Origin: Ochrobactrum vermis
GTDB taxonomy: Bacteria > Pseudomonadota > Alphaproteobacteria > Rhizobiales > Rhizobiaceae
DNA: 64,000 nt
Direction of reading: 5' to 3'
NCBI RefSeq assembly: GCF_002975205.1
Contig: NZ_PCOC01000001.1
Coordinates: forward strand, 992,001-1,056,000
Shown: positions 17,157 through 24,831 of the stretch, one piece after another
Layout: each line of letters opens with the position of its first letter
Numbering within the stretch: position 1 is the first letter of the stretch
The notes under the pieces: generated by a model
Databases searched by the model: none
Told to the model about the DNA's origin: nothing
Seen by the model: the letters and a program-made list of their open reading frames with translations, nothing else
Translations under genes and position numbers: made by a program

Positions 17157-17630
17157 ATGGACGCACCGTCAGTCTTGCGCGCAGCAGATGTCAGCCGTCT
17201 TGAAACCCACCATCACGACTTGCTGGAGCTGTGTCTGCAGTTGGAAGAAGTCGCCGGTGATCTCGAAACTGACGTTTCAATGGAGGAGTATCGGCGGATA
17301 GCCCTGCTCATACCGCGCCTTGTCGGCGAAACCCATGCGCTCGAAGAAGACGTTCTGTTTCCCGATTTCAGCCGACAGGCTCATTCCCATTTTGCTACTG
17401 CTATCATTGAACGCCTGAAGGCAGAACATCGTTATGACCGGCTGGCCGCCGAGGAACTGTCGCAGACCCTGATGGCGATTGCAGAGGGCCGCTCCAGCCT
17501 CGCTTCCGACACCATTTCATACATGCTGCGTGGTTTTCTGGAGAGTGTGCGCCGCCATATCCTGTCAGAAAAGCTGATGATAGAAGCGCTGCTCGCAGCG
17601 AAATCCGAGGAACGGGAAGTTTTCGGATGA
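17157..17630 (+). CDS. Hemerythrin HHE-domain protein
   Basis: 157 residues, all-helical, with the diiron ligand pattern of hemerythrin-like proteins: His in THHHDLLELC near residue 18, ETHALEEDVLFP with His and Glu, a further His in KAEHRYDRLA, and RRHILSEKLM near the end. Such proteins bind O2 or NO or help repair iron-sulfur clusters. The start follows a GAGGAG site. It is co-transcribed with the small membrane protein and shares the NnrR-type control region with norE, which points to NO handling. Confidence 0.82.
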   Translation: MDAPSVLRAADVSRLETHHHDLLELCLQLEEVAGDLETDVSMEEYRRIALLIPRLVGETHALEEDVLFPDFSRQAHSHFATAIIERLKAEHRYDRLAAEELSQTLMAIAEGRSSLASDTISYMLRGFLESVRRHILSEKLMIEALLAAKSEEREVFG

Positions 17631-17749
17631 GTTGAACACAAGCCTCGAATCTCTTTGAGAAGAGGATCTTTCAACTAGTTGTTTTTATTGTATTTTAGTT
17701 ATTATAAATCGAACGTTTTCCGTTCGGAATTTCATGTTCTCTGCCGGTT

Positions 17750-18445
17750 TTATTGCTCGCCGTCGGCAAGCCGTCTCACACCCGACATATTGAGGACGGT
17801 CAGTTTCTGGCGTCCGCCACGAACAAACCCCAGCGCCTCCCAACCGGTGAGAATACGTGACACTGTATGCAGCGTTGTTCCGGTCATTTCGGCGATATCC
17901 TGCTTCGTGATCGGAAAATCGATCCGGATGCCATCTTCTTCTTTCCGGCCTGCGTGACGTGCGAGGCGCAGAACGGTGTGTGCAACACGCCGCTCCACTT
18001 CTTCCGTCGACATTTCACGGATGCGCGTGTGGGCTTCTTCCAGCCTCTTGCCGATTGTCTGGATTGCATTCATTGCCAGACCGGGATTTTGCTCGACGAA
18101 GTAATCCCAAAGCTCCGTAGGCCAGGCCAGCACTATGCTTTCAGCGACGGCAATCGCAGTGCCGGGATAATCGCTTCTCTGCAAGGCTCTGGCGAACCCG
18201 AAAAGATCGCCGGGATGCACCATGCGGACGATGATCTGCTGCCCGTCCGGCGTCACCTGATTGACCTTCAGCCGACCGTGCAGGAGGAGGTAGAAAAGAA
18301 CGGCCTCATCGCCCTGTTCGAAAATTGCCTCTCCTGGAGGAACGCGTTTTATAGAGGCGTACGAAACAAGTTTATCAAGTTCGCTATCGCTCATTTTTGC
18401 GAACAGCGACAGTTTCCTGACCAGCCCGCGATCTATCATGGACAT
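17750..18445 (-). CDS. nnrR: NnrR-type CRP/FNR family regulator
   Basis: About 231 residues: an N-terminal cyclic-nucleotide-binding-like fold and a C-terminal winged helix with KQDIAEMTGTTLHTVSRILTGWE as recognition region. No N-terminal cysteine cluster of FNR is present, which excludes an oxygen-sensing 4Fe-4S type; NnrR is the usual such regulator beside nir and nor genes and responds to NO. The start was set at MSMIDRGL; the frame extends 30 codons upstream without family features. It is next to nirV and close to the two NnrR-type boxes. Confidence 0.85.
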   Translation of the reverse strand: MSMIDRGLVRKLSLFAKMSDSELDKLVSYASIKRVPPGEAIFEQGDEAVLFYLLLHGRLKVNQVTPDGQQIIVRMVHPGDLFGFARALQRSDYPGTAIAVAESIVLAWPTELWDYFVEQNPGLAMNAIQTIGKRLEEAHTRIREMSTEEVERRVAHTVLRLARHAGRKEEDGIRIDFPITKQDIAEMTGTTLHTVSRILTGWEALGFVRGGRQKLTVLNMSGVRRLADGEQ

Positions 18446-18545
18446 TGCGTTTCTCACACTCCAGGACCACACATTTACCTTAGCACAGCAAAGCGGGCTT
18501 GGAATTGTTTTCGGGGCCGGGGATCGGACATTCACAGCTAATCCC

Positions 18546-19466
18546 TCATGCGCCGATATTCTGGATGCGCTTCCACATCACAACGTGCCAGCGGTTGTCG
18601 CGGACCAGTCTGAAACCAAGATTATCAGGTGGGACGCCGACGCTGCATCCGCCGGTTTTCGGGTTGCGAATGAACGAACTCATGGCCGCGCGGTGCTTGC
18701 CATTGACGACATAGACGCCGCATGACGGCATTTCGGCAATCTGCTTGCCATAGGCATCGATATTGACGCGGCGGTGGCAGGTTTGCGTCCATTCCCACAC
18801 ATTGCCTGCGATGTCGGCCACGCCCAGTTCGTTGACACCGAATGCACCGGCAGGACGTCTCGCGGGATTTCTATCCAGCTTGCGGGCGCTTTGTTTTTCA
18901 TAGTCCTTCAGCCAGCGCAGAGCCGGGTTGGCTGCGGCATCATCCTCGACGCCAAGTGCATCGTCGGGGAAACGTGAGCCAGCAGCGAAGGCCCATTGCT
19001 CATCTGTGGGCAAGTGCCAGATTTCGCCGGTTTTTCGCGAAAGCCAGTCAGCATAGTTCTGTGCATCGTCATAGCTGACGCCAACTATGGGAGCATCTGT
19101 AGCGGATGCATCGTGATTGTGTGGCAATGTCTCGGCAGATTGACAGTCACCATCGGCGACGCAGCGTTCGTAGTCGGTCGCGCTGACCTGATACTTCATG
19201 ATCTCGAATGCCCGCTGCAGCTTGCGGGTGGTCAACGGGGCATCGACAGGATAGTTGTTCTTCTGAAAGTCGCCATCAGCACGATAAGTCATTGTGCGCG
19301 GGGTAATGACGATCATTTCCGGTCCGACGGTTGATGCGCCCGGCATCACTCGGTCCGGTCGCCCGACAGCGTCAACAACGAACAATCCGGCGACGACGGC
19401 CAGTAGAACCGCCGGAACGGCCACGGCAAGCTCGCGCAGGCACTTTTTTCCTTTGCCTTCGTTCAT
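18546..19466 (-). CDS. nirV: NirV, formylglycine-generating-enzyme-like protein
   Basis: 306 residues: an N-terminal membrane anchor (about residues 14-31) followed by a SUMF1/FGE-sulfatase domain (YDDAQNYADWLSRKTG, LPTDEQWAFAAG, VWEWTQTCHRR and C-terminal NLGFRLVRD). NirV genes regularly follow nirK; the protein is periplasmic and its function is not established. Here it lies 220 bases downstream of nirK, with a repeat in the gap, and upstream of nnrR. Confidence 0.9.
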   Translation of the reverse strand: MNEGKGKKCLRELAVAVPAVLLAVVAGLFVVDAVGRPDRVMPGASTVGPEMIVITPRTMTYRADGDFQKNNYPVDAPLTTRKLQRAFEIMKYQVSATDYERCVADGDCQSAETLPHNHDASATDAPIVGVSYDDAQNYADWLSRKTGEIWHLPTDEQWAFAAGSRFPDDALGVEDDAAANPALRWLKDYEKQSARKLDRNPARRPAGAFGVNELGVADIAGNVWEWTQTCHRRVNIDAYGKQIAEMPSCGVYVVNGKHRAAMSSFIRNPKTGGCSVGVPPDNLGFRLVRDNRWHVVMWKRIQNIGA

Positions 19467-19541
19467 GGGATATCAAGAGACCGCATCTATCCGGGAGGCA
19501 GATGGGTGCAGTCCCAAGCCTTTCATCAAAAAGCATCGTTC

Positions 19542-19635
19542 AGAGCATCTCCAGCGAAAGTGCGAAGGGATTTCGCGTCGGATAATGCGTGCAGAGAGAC
19601 AGAGCGGTTCCACTTCCGTTTTGACGGGAACCGCC
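19542..19635. repeat. Intergenic palindromic repeat between nirK and nirV
   Basis: Begins AGAGCATC and has a related GATAATGCGT segment, then a second hairpin GCGGTTCC...GGAACCGC (19604-19634). It has the same two-hairpin layout as the element at 7580-7674 with diverged sequence, and belongs to the same class of dispersed repeat. Confidence 0.6.
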
Positions 19636-19687
19636 CAAGGTTTTGCCAAAGGCGCTCTGGGAGGCGAAGCGCCTTCATGCATTTGCT

Positions 19688-20818
19688 TTACGTGCCGGAT
19701 GGTGCGAGGACCGACGTCATCAGGTCGTCATTCCACTCACCCGTTACCTTGAAATGGGCCGCGGCACCGAGTTCAAAAGCCTCGATCAGATTGTGGTTCA
19801 CATAGGCATAGATACCGGGTTGCTGGAACGTGTAGAAAGCTGCTCCGGCTGCCCCACCTGGAATGAACCAGGTTTCCTGATCGACATCAGGCGGGGTGTT
19901 GAATTTTCCGGTAGACCAGACGTAGTCACCGTGCCCCCCGATCAGATGTGGCCTCGTATCGCGGTTGGCCTGCGAATGGATGATCAGGACTTTCTCGCCG
20001 ACCTCTGCCGTCATCGCCTTGTCGCCGGTCAATGCACCCACAGCGCCGTTGAACACGACATGAGTCGGGGTGAGGGTGCGCATGACCTTGACCGTGTCTT
20101 CATAAGTATCGCCGGGCGCGTCGTATTTCTTGTATTTACCGTTCTCGTCGCGCGGTACGTAGAAGTCCTGTTCGCCGACATAATAAACCTTGTCGTAAGT
20201 CAGGGCTTTTCCCTTGCCATCGTGCAGGCCTTCGCGCGGCAGCACCATGATTGCGCCATTCATGCCCGACACGACATGCCAGGGAACCATTCCGGGAGGT
20301 GCGCAGTGGTAGACGAAGACGCCAGGCTTCGTCGCCTTGAAGCGCAGGACGGTCTTCTCTCCCGGATTGATCTCGGTCAGACCACCGCCGCCCAATGCAC
20401 CTGTTGCCGCATGGAAGTCGATATTGTGCATCAGCGTGTTGGTTTCGGGATTGATGAGGGTCAACTCGAGGTAATCATCCTGATGTACAACCATCAGCGG
20501 TCCGGGAACGGTGCCATTGAATGCCATGGCATGGACTTCGGTGCCCGCATCGTCGATGACGATCTTCTTTTCCTCAATCACCATGGTGAATTCGATCACC
20601 TTGGGGCCACCTTCTGCAACCTGACTGTGGGCATGCACGAAGGGAGGATCCACCAACTCCACCTTCTGGCGCGGGAGTGCCGCTATCTCTGCTGCACTTG
20701 CCTTTCTCACCGCGCCTTGTCCCCAGGCGGATGTGCTTGCCAGAACCGGCGCGAGGGCCCCAGCCAAGGCGGCTCCCGCCAATATGCTACGGCGGCTGAT
20801 TTGCATCTGGTCGACCAT
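19688..20818 (-). CDS. nirK: Copper-containing nitrite reductase NirK
   Basis: 376 residues, periplasmic; reduces nitrite to NO. A Tat signal ([13 protein letters not shown]) is followed by two cupredoxin domains. Type-1 copper ligands are His131, Cys172, His181 and Met186; type-2 ligands include His136 and His171, with a third from the neighbouring subunit in [10 protein letters not shown]. It is preceded by an FNR-like dyad about 80 bases upstream. nirV is downstream. No haem cd1-type nirS is seen, so the organism is a NirK denitrifier. Confidence 0.97.
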   Translation of the reverse strand: MVDQMQISRRSILAGAALAGALAPVLASTSAWGQGAVRKASAAEIAALPRQKVELVDPPFVHAHSQVAEGGPKVIEFTMVIEEKKIVIDDAGTEVHAMAFNGTVPGPLMVVHQDDYLELTLINPETNTLMHNIDFHAATGALGGGGLTEINPGEKTVLRFKATKPGVFVYHCAPPGMVPWHVVSGMNGAIMVLPREGLHDGKGKALTYDKVYYVGEQDFYVPRDENGKYKKYDAPGDTYEDTVKVMRTLTPTHVVFNGAVGALTGDKAMTAEVGEKVLIIHSQANRDTRPHLIGGHGDYVWSTGKFNTPPDVDQETWFIPGGAAGAAFYTFQQPGIYAYVNHNLIEAFELGAAAHFKVTGEWNDDLMTSVLAPSGT

Positions 20819-20894
20819 CGATACTCTCCTTTACGATAGGACCGAGCATTTCCTGCTCTGTCATGCCGATTATAGAAAGAGACGTTTCGATGGT

Positions 20895-20912
20895 CCTTGA
20901 CTGCGATCAAGG
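20895..20912. promoter_or_regulatory. FNR/NnrR-like box upstream of nirK
   Basis: CCTTGA-N6-TCAAGG, a perfect dyad. Its core TTGAC-N4-ATCAA matches the FNR consensus in nine of ten positions and differs from the TTTGC boxes in front of nor genes. It lies about 80 bases upstream of the nirK start. Confidence 0.7.
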
Positions 20913-21035
20913 TGATGCGGAAAGTTGAGTAATATTAGTTGTTAAATATCAATTAGTTAAAATGGTTGTTTGACATATGTTGTGCTTTATTTGCGCTGGA
21001 ACAAAGGCTGAAACATAGAGGTTCGATCAAAAGTG

Positions 21036-21070
21036 AAGCCAGCGAACAGATCAGTTCCGTTCGCTGGCTT
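21036..21070 (-). terminator. Terminator hairpin after the DUF59 gene
   Basis: A 12-bp perfect stem (AAGCCAGCGAAC/GTTCGCTGGCTT) with an 11-base loop, 23 bases past the end of the DUF59 gene; the minus-strand tail contains a short TTTT. It ends the four-gene operon. Confidence 0.7.
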
Positions 21071-21092
21071 TGATGATTAGTGTATAGGGCGC

Positions 21093-21410
21093 CTAGAGTG
21101 CGAACCGTGCTTGCACTTCTGGCATCGCCATTTCCGGAATCCACTCCGGTTCGTAGGTCAGTTCGACATTCACCGCACGGACGCCCTCAACAGTTTCGAC
21201 GCTGGCACGAACGGCATCGGTGAGAAAACCCGCTGCCGGGCAACCGGGGGTAGTGGTCGTCATATCGATCTGGACCAGCCCATTGTCCTGAATGTCGATG
21301 CTGTAGATCATGCCGAGATCAACGAGGTTGAATCCGAGTTCAGGATCGAGCACCAGACGGAGGCTTTCGATGATCTGCTTTTCCATAAGGGCATGTGTTT
21401 CGTGTTGCAT
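21093..21410 (-). CDS. DUF59 (MIP18/PaaD-like) metal-sulfur cluster protein
   Basis: 105 residues with the DUF59 core: DPELGFNLVDLGMIYSI near residues 22-38 and TTPGCPAAGFL with the conserved cysteine. Related proteins take part in iron-sulfur cluster assembly. It is last in an operon with two DUF2249 proteins and a polytopic membrane protein, upstream of nirK, so a role in maturing or protecting a denitrification-linked metal enzyme is a reasonable inference only. Confidence 0.85.
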   Translation of the reverse strand: MQHETHALMEKQIIESLRLVLDPELGFNLVDLGMIYSIDIQDNGLVQIDMTTTTPGCPAAGFLTDAVRASVETVEGVRAVNVELTYEPEWIPEMAMPEVQARFAL

Positions 21411-21415
21411 GACAC

Positions 21416-21949
21416 CTACCTCGCGTCTCCAACGCGGATCATTATACGATAGGCGGCGCCGGTCTCATCGAAGTTGCCTACCCATTCGTGACCGCGGTTT
21501 TCAAGCTCGGGGAAGAGGAACAGAGGCTCGCGATGCAGCAGTGCAAACAGAACCGCACCGGCCGGCATCACTTCCACCTCGGCAAGTATACGCACCATCG
21601 GCTCAGGCGGCTGCATGTCCGTACAGTCGAGATAGCGCGATGGTTCCGGCCAGACATCCGGCGATACAACATTGTCCGAGAACCGCAGTTCGGGAGCGGC
21701 ATCGTTCACCGGCGTAAATAGGACCTGCCAGTCACCATTCTCCAGTGGTTCTGGCTGTGCGGAAAAGCCTTTCCGCTCCATGACACTGAAAAGCGGCGCT
21801 GGTTTGAATGGCGCGATCAGCAGAAGACTTTGCCCCGGCAAAAGCTTGTCGATTGCCCCCATAATCGCATTGAATGGTTCCACACCGCCCTTGATCAGCG
21901 GGCGTACGTCCAGCACGTGGTGCGAGATGTCCTGAACTGAGACTGTCAT
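21416..21949 (-). CDS. Tandem DUF2249-domain protein
   Basis: 177 residues holding two DUF2249 units. The first starts LDVRPLIKGGVEPFNAIMGAIDKLLPGQ; the second starts LDCTDMQPPEPMVRILAEVEVM and ends with HEWVGNFDETGAAYRIMI. The fold is TusA-like, small and cytosolic. The gene overlaps the membrane-protein gene by 4 bases and is 5 bases from DUF59, so all are co-translated. DUF2249 genes often accompany nitrite and nitric oxide metabolism; the biochemical role is unknown. Confidence 0.82.
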   Translation of the reverse strand: MTVSVQDISHHVLDVRPLIKGGVEPFNAIMGAIDKLLPGQSLLLIAPFKPAPLFSVMERKGFSAQPEPLENGDWQVLFTPVNDAAPELRFSDNVVSPDVWPEPSRYLDCTDMQPPEPMVRILAEVEVMPAGAVLFALLHREPLFLFPELENRGHEWVGNFDETGAAYRIMIRVGDAR

Positions 21950-23313
21950 TTCGATCTCCTGAGAATTGGTTCGCCAGCATAGATGAGATGCGGCAGGGTC
22001 GCCCCTTTTGGCAGACGTATGCCGTCCGGTACATCGAGAAGCCGTCGGGCGCGGAAGAAGTGCACGATCAATGCAAGGATCGCTACGAGATTCAAGGTTG
22101 TGGCCAAGCGAAAAGCGGCTGGGTAATCAGCAATCAAAGCCAACGTCGCGACTGCAACGCCAGTATAATAAAGAGCGAACCACTGTCGTGCGCGGCGCTC
22201 GCTCACCATATCCTGGACGCGCGGTGTCGGTGCCCGACCCATGACAGGGCCATAGCATTCGAGCCAGGTCAGAAATGGTACGATCTTGTAGAGTTGCGCA
22301 AGGCTGAGGCCGGTCAGCCATCCAAAGGTGAACAGATAGACGAGGGCAGCAATCATCGCATCGGAGATGCCCGTCCAGAACAGGGCAATTGCCAGAAGGA
22401 GCGAGAGCCCAAGCGCGATGAAGGCGGGAATACTGGCGGCGCTGTTCAGCTCTATCGTCTTGCGTTTGCGCTGCCGATAGATCGCATGAATATCAATGAT
22501 ATAGAGTGCGATGCAGGCGATGCCGGGAACAAGTGCAGCCGTGACGGCAACTTCAATTGATCCCATCCCCAATGCCACAACGACTATTCCGACAGCGAGG
22601 ATGGTCAGGGCAGCAGCGCCTTCCCACCATATGATTCTGGTGGTCGGCCGCGCAGCATCGGGCGACAACATGAACATTGTCAGCAGTCTGTAGCTTACGC
22701 CCATCGCGGTAAAGGTCATCCAGCCGCCAAGGCCAAGCGCGGCGTGAACCGGCAACGCCGCTCCGGCAATCTGGAGTAGAGCGAGTTGCTCCGTGAAGCC
22801 GGAAAGCGCAAAGGTGAAAATACTACCAAGCAAAGCCGTTATCAGAAGGCAGCATATGCCTGCCGCAACGAACCGGGCGGGCAGGGCGATCGGGCGAGCG
22901 AGCCAGAGCGTCATGCTCAATATGGAGAAAATGACGGAAAAACCGCCGGTGAGCAGAATTCCCGAGGCCGGGAGCAACCATGCCGGGCTGTTTGTAAGGC
23001 CAGCCATGCCGGCAAAAGCAACGAGCAGGCCAGACAGGCCCGTCACGATTAGAAGCAAGGCGGGGAGGCTTGCTCGGCTTCCCCACAGAGATCGGTTCAC
23101 CAGAACCGGCACGAATTGCAGCAGTGCTCCGCTCATGAGCAGCGCAAGCCAACCGATACAGATGATGTGCACTATTATGAGTGTTTCAGCCGCGCGAATT
23201 CCATGACCCGGAAAGCCGAAACCGCCTGCCATCAGGGCAAGTCCAAAGACGAGGAAAGCCAGCGAAGCGGTAAAATAGGACAGGGTCCAACGGGAAAGCG
23301 TCGCGCCGATCAT
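21946..23313 (-). CDS. Polytopic membrane protein of nirK-associated operon
   Basis: 455 residues, about 12 membrane helices. I see a motif occurring three times: HIICIGWLALLMSGALLQF near residue 49, HAALGLGGWMTFTAMG near 190, and FTFGWLTGLSLAQLYKIVPFL near 335, a pattern H-x-G-W-x-G-x-P reminiscent of haem-copper oxidase subunit I-like or NnrS-like proteins. The His-His pair and Cu/Fe ligands of true oxidases are absent, so it is not a respiratory terminal reductase. Likely membrane-bound, possibly haem-binding; function unknown. It overlaps the downstream DUF2249 gene by 4 bases. Confidence 0.72.
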   Translation of the reverse strand: MIGATLSRWTLSYFTASLAFLVFGLALMAGGFGFPGHGIRAAETLIIVHIICIGWLALLMSGALLQFVPVLVNRSLWGSRASLPALLLIVTGLSGLLVAFAGMAGLTNSPAWLLPASGILLTGGFSVIFSILSMTLWLARPIALPARFVAAGICCLLITALLGSIFTFALSGFTEQLALLQIAGAALPVHAALGLGGWMTFTAMGVSYRLLTMFMLSPDAARPTTRIIWWEGAAALTILAVGIVVVALGMGSIEVAVTAALVPGIACIALYIIDIHAIYRQRKRKTIELNSAASIPAFIALGLSLLLAIALFWTGISDAMIAALVYLFTFGWLTGLSLAQLYKIVPFLTWLECYGPVMGRAPTPRVQDMVSERRARQWFALYYTGVAVATLALIADYPAAFRLATTLNLVAILALIVHFFRARRLLDVPDGIRLPKGATLPHLIYAGEPILRRSK

Positions 23314-23347
23314 CTCAATTCGTCCCGGACGTTGTGCCTATAAGACT

Positions 23348-23638
23348 TCAGTGATTGCCGCAGGTGCACTCATGGTCAGCACCATGATGGCCTTTTCGAC
23401 GACCGATCTCGACCCGCCACAGTGGACCTGTTTCCTTGTAAACCCACGAAAATGTACCCGGATTGCGTGTTTCGAGCTGATGGCGCAGCGGCACCGGGTC
23501 GTGGTCGTTGATGATTTCCAGCGCCTCACCGGGTTCGAGCGCATCAATCATCGAGAAGATCGTCGCGTGTCGCGAAATGGGCGGTATGGTGCGAACATCA
23601 ATTACGGGGGATAGTGAGACAGGTTCTGCCGACATCAT
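23348..23638 (-). CDS. DUF2249-domain protein with His/Cys-rich tail
   Basis: 96 residues. A single DUF2249 domain (VIDVRTIPPISRHATIFSMIDALEPGE, then FSWVYKETGPLWRVEIGR) is followed by a short tail HHGADHECTCGNH with four His and two Cys that looks made to bind a metal. An in-frame ATG one codon later is equally possible. It is the first gene of the operon reading to the DUF59 gene, with a weak FNR-like dyad about 90 bases upstream. Confidence 0.8.
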   Translation of the reverse strand: MMSAEPVSLSPVIDVRTIPPISRHATIFSMIDALEPGEALEIINDHDPVPLRHQLETRNPGTFSWVYKETGPLWRVEIGRRKGHHGADHECTCGNH

Positions 23639-23967
23639 ATTGTTCCGTGGCTGTCAGGCTTCGAAGCATGATGACGACAGCCGCATCATCATTCGAGCCA
23701 TTCTAGAGTGACAGGCCTAAAGCGGATTTGTTGTATCTCAAAGAAGACCGGAATTTTCTGGCGTCCTGTTCGGAAGAAAACTGGCTGCAGAAATCGAGGC
23801 GAATACGCCTGAACTCACTGTCGGGGATGCCGGTTGAATGCCGCGCAGTGATATAAATCCCCGCGCTATGGACTGTTAACCGCCCATAGCGCAATGGCTT
23901 GCAATCCGGAGGGGCGCCGTTAGCACTCAAATGAAGCTTAGCGATGCTTTTCCCCCATCAAAGATGC
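23639..23967. other. Intergenic region with weak FNR-like dyad and a hairpin
   Basis: About 330 bases. A TTTG-N8-CAAA dyad at 23727-23742 is a possible but imperfect FNR-family site for the DUF2249 operon. A 9-bp perfect stem GCGCTATGG/CCATAGCGC at 23863-23892 with a 12-base loop lies downstream of the binding-protein gene and may be its terminator, though there is no T-run. I see no gene. Confidence 0.4.
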
Positions 23968-24765
23968 TTAGTTGTCAGCTCCGAAAGCATCGAAATCAAA
24001 GTATTTATCATTGATTTCCTTATACTTTCCGTTGACGCGGATCGCTTTGATCGCTTCGTTGAACTTTGCGATCAGTTCCGGGCGTCCTTTCTTGATCGCA
24101 GCTCCAACACCCGCTCCGTGGTATTTTGAAACGGGCGGGTATGTGCCGACCATTTTGCAGCAGGCCCCTTCCGGTGTCTTAAGCCATTCCGCAAGAGACA
24201 CACTGTCATCATTAATGGCGTCAAGACGTCCGTTCACGAGGTCCAGTTTGAATTCCTGGGACGTTGGATAAGCCTTTACCGTGCTGTCGGTAAAGTAAGC
24301 TTCTGCGTAATTTGCATGGGTCGTTGAGCCCTGCACACCGATGGTCTTGCCGGCAAGATCATCTTTGGAGACGCCGCTAATTTTTGCATCTTTCAATGCC
24401 ACCATTCCGGGAGGTGGGTTGAAGTATTTGTCGGAGAAATCAACCTGCTTCTTACGCTCCTCGGTGATGGACATGGAAGCCAGAAACGCATCAAACTTCC
24501 CCGATTGTATGGCGGGAATAGCGCCATCCCAATCCTGAGCAACAAATTCACATTGCGCTTTCATTTGGTCGCAGAGCGCCTTGGCGATCTCAACCTCAAA
24601 TCCGGCAACCGTGCCATCTGCCAATTGATAGTTCATTGGTGGATTGGCGCCCTCTGTACCAATGATCAACTTCATCGGCTCATCGCTGTGAGCAATGCCT
24701 GCTCCTAAAGACAGTGCCATCGCGATTATTGATGGAGTTATTGCTATTGTTTTCAAATATTTCAT
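23968..24765 (-). CDS. Periplasmic solute-binding protein, family 3 (polar amino acid/opine type)
   Basis: 265 residues; a signal peptide (start MKYLKTIAIT, cleavage near IAHS-DEP) and a full SBP_bac_3 domain with GTEGANPPMNY, GFEVEIAKALCDQM, QDWDGAIPAIQSGKFDAF and DFSDKYF. The ATG with a GGGAGGAAA ribosome site was chosen; 17 more codons are open upstream. It resembles lysine/arginine/ornithine or octopine-binding proteins. No permease or ATPase gene is nearby. It follows an M20 amidohydrolase gene in the same direction, 66 bases apart, suggesting uptake of an amino acid released from an acylated form, or of the acylated substrate itself. Confidence 0.9.
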   Translation of the reverse strand: MKYLKTIAITPSIIAMALSLGAGIAHSDEPMKLIIGTEGANPPMNYQLADGTVAGFEVEIAKALCDQMKAQCEFVAQDWDGAIPAIQSGKFDAFLASMSITEERKKQVDFSDKYFNPPPGMVALKDAKISGVSKDDLAGKTIGVQGSTTHANYAEAYFTDSTVKAYPTSQEFKLDLVNGRLDAINDDSVSLAEWLKTPEGACCKMVGTYPPVSKYHGAGVGAAIKKGRPELIAKFNEAIKAIRVNGKYKEINDKYFDFDAFGADN

Positions 24766-24831
24766 GATTTCCTCCCATGTTTTTGATTTGAAAATATGAA
24801 CTCTAAATATTGTCATATATAGATGCTCGTT

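Noticed and set aside
19643..20839. 398-codon frame opposite nirK
   Set aside because: NirK on the other strand carries all copper ligands and a Tat signal; this frame has no recognisable domain.
21946..23313. Considered as a haem-copper oxidase or second NO reductase subunit
   Set aside because: Lacks the His-His pair and other Cu/Fe ligands present in NorB at 14048-15394; only isolated histidines remain.
23840..23935. Hairpin and GC-rich stretch considered as a tRNA or tRNA remnant
   Set aside because: No TTCRA T-loop, anticodon stem or acceptor pairing could be built.
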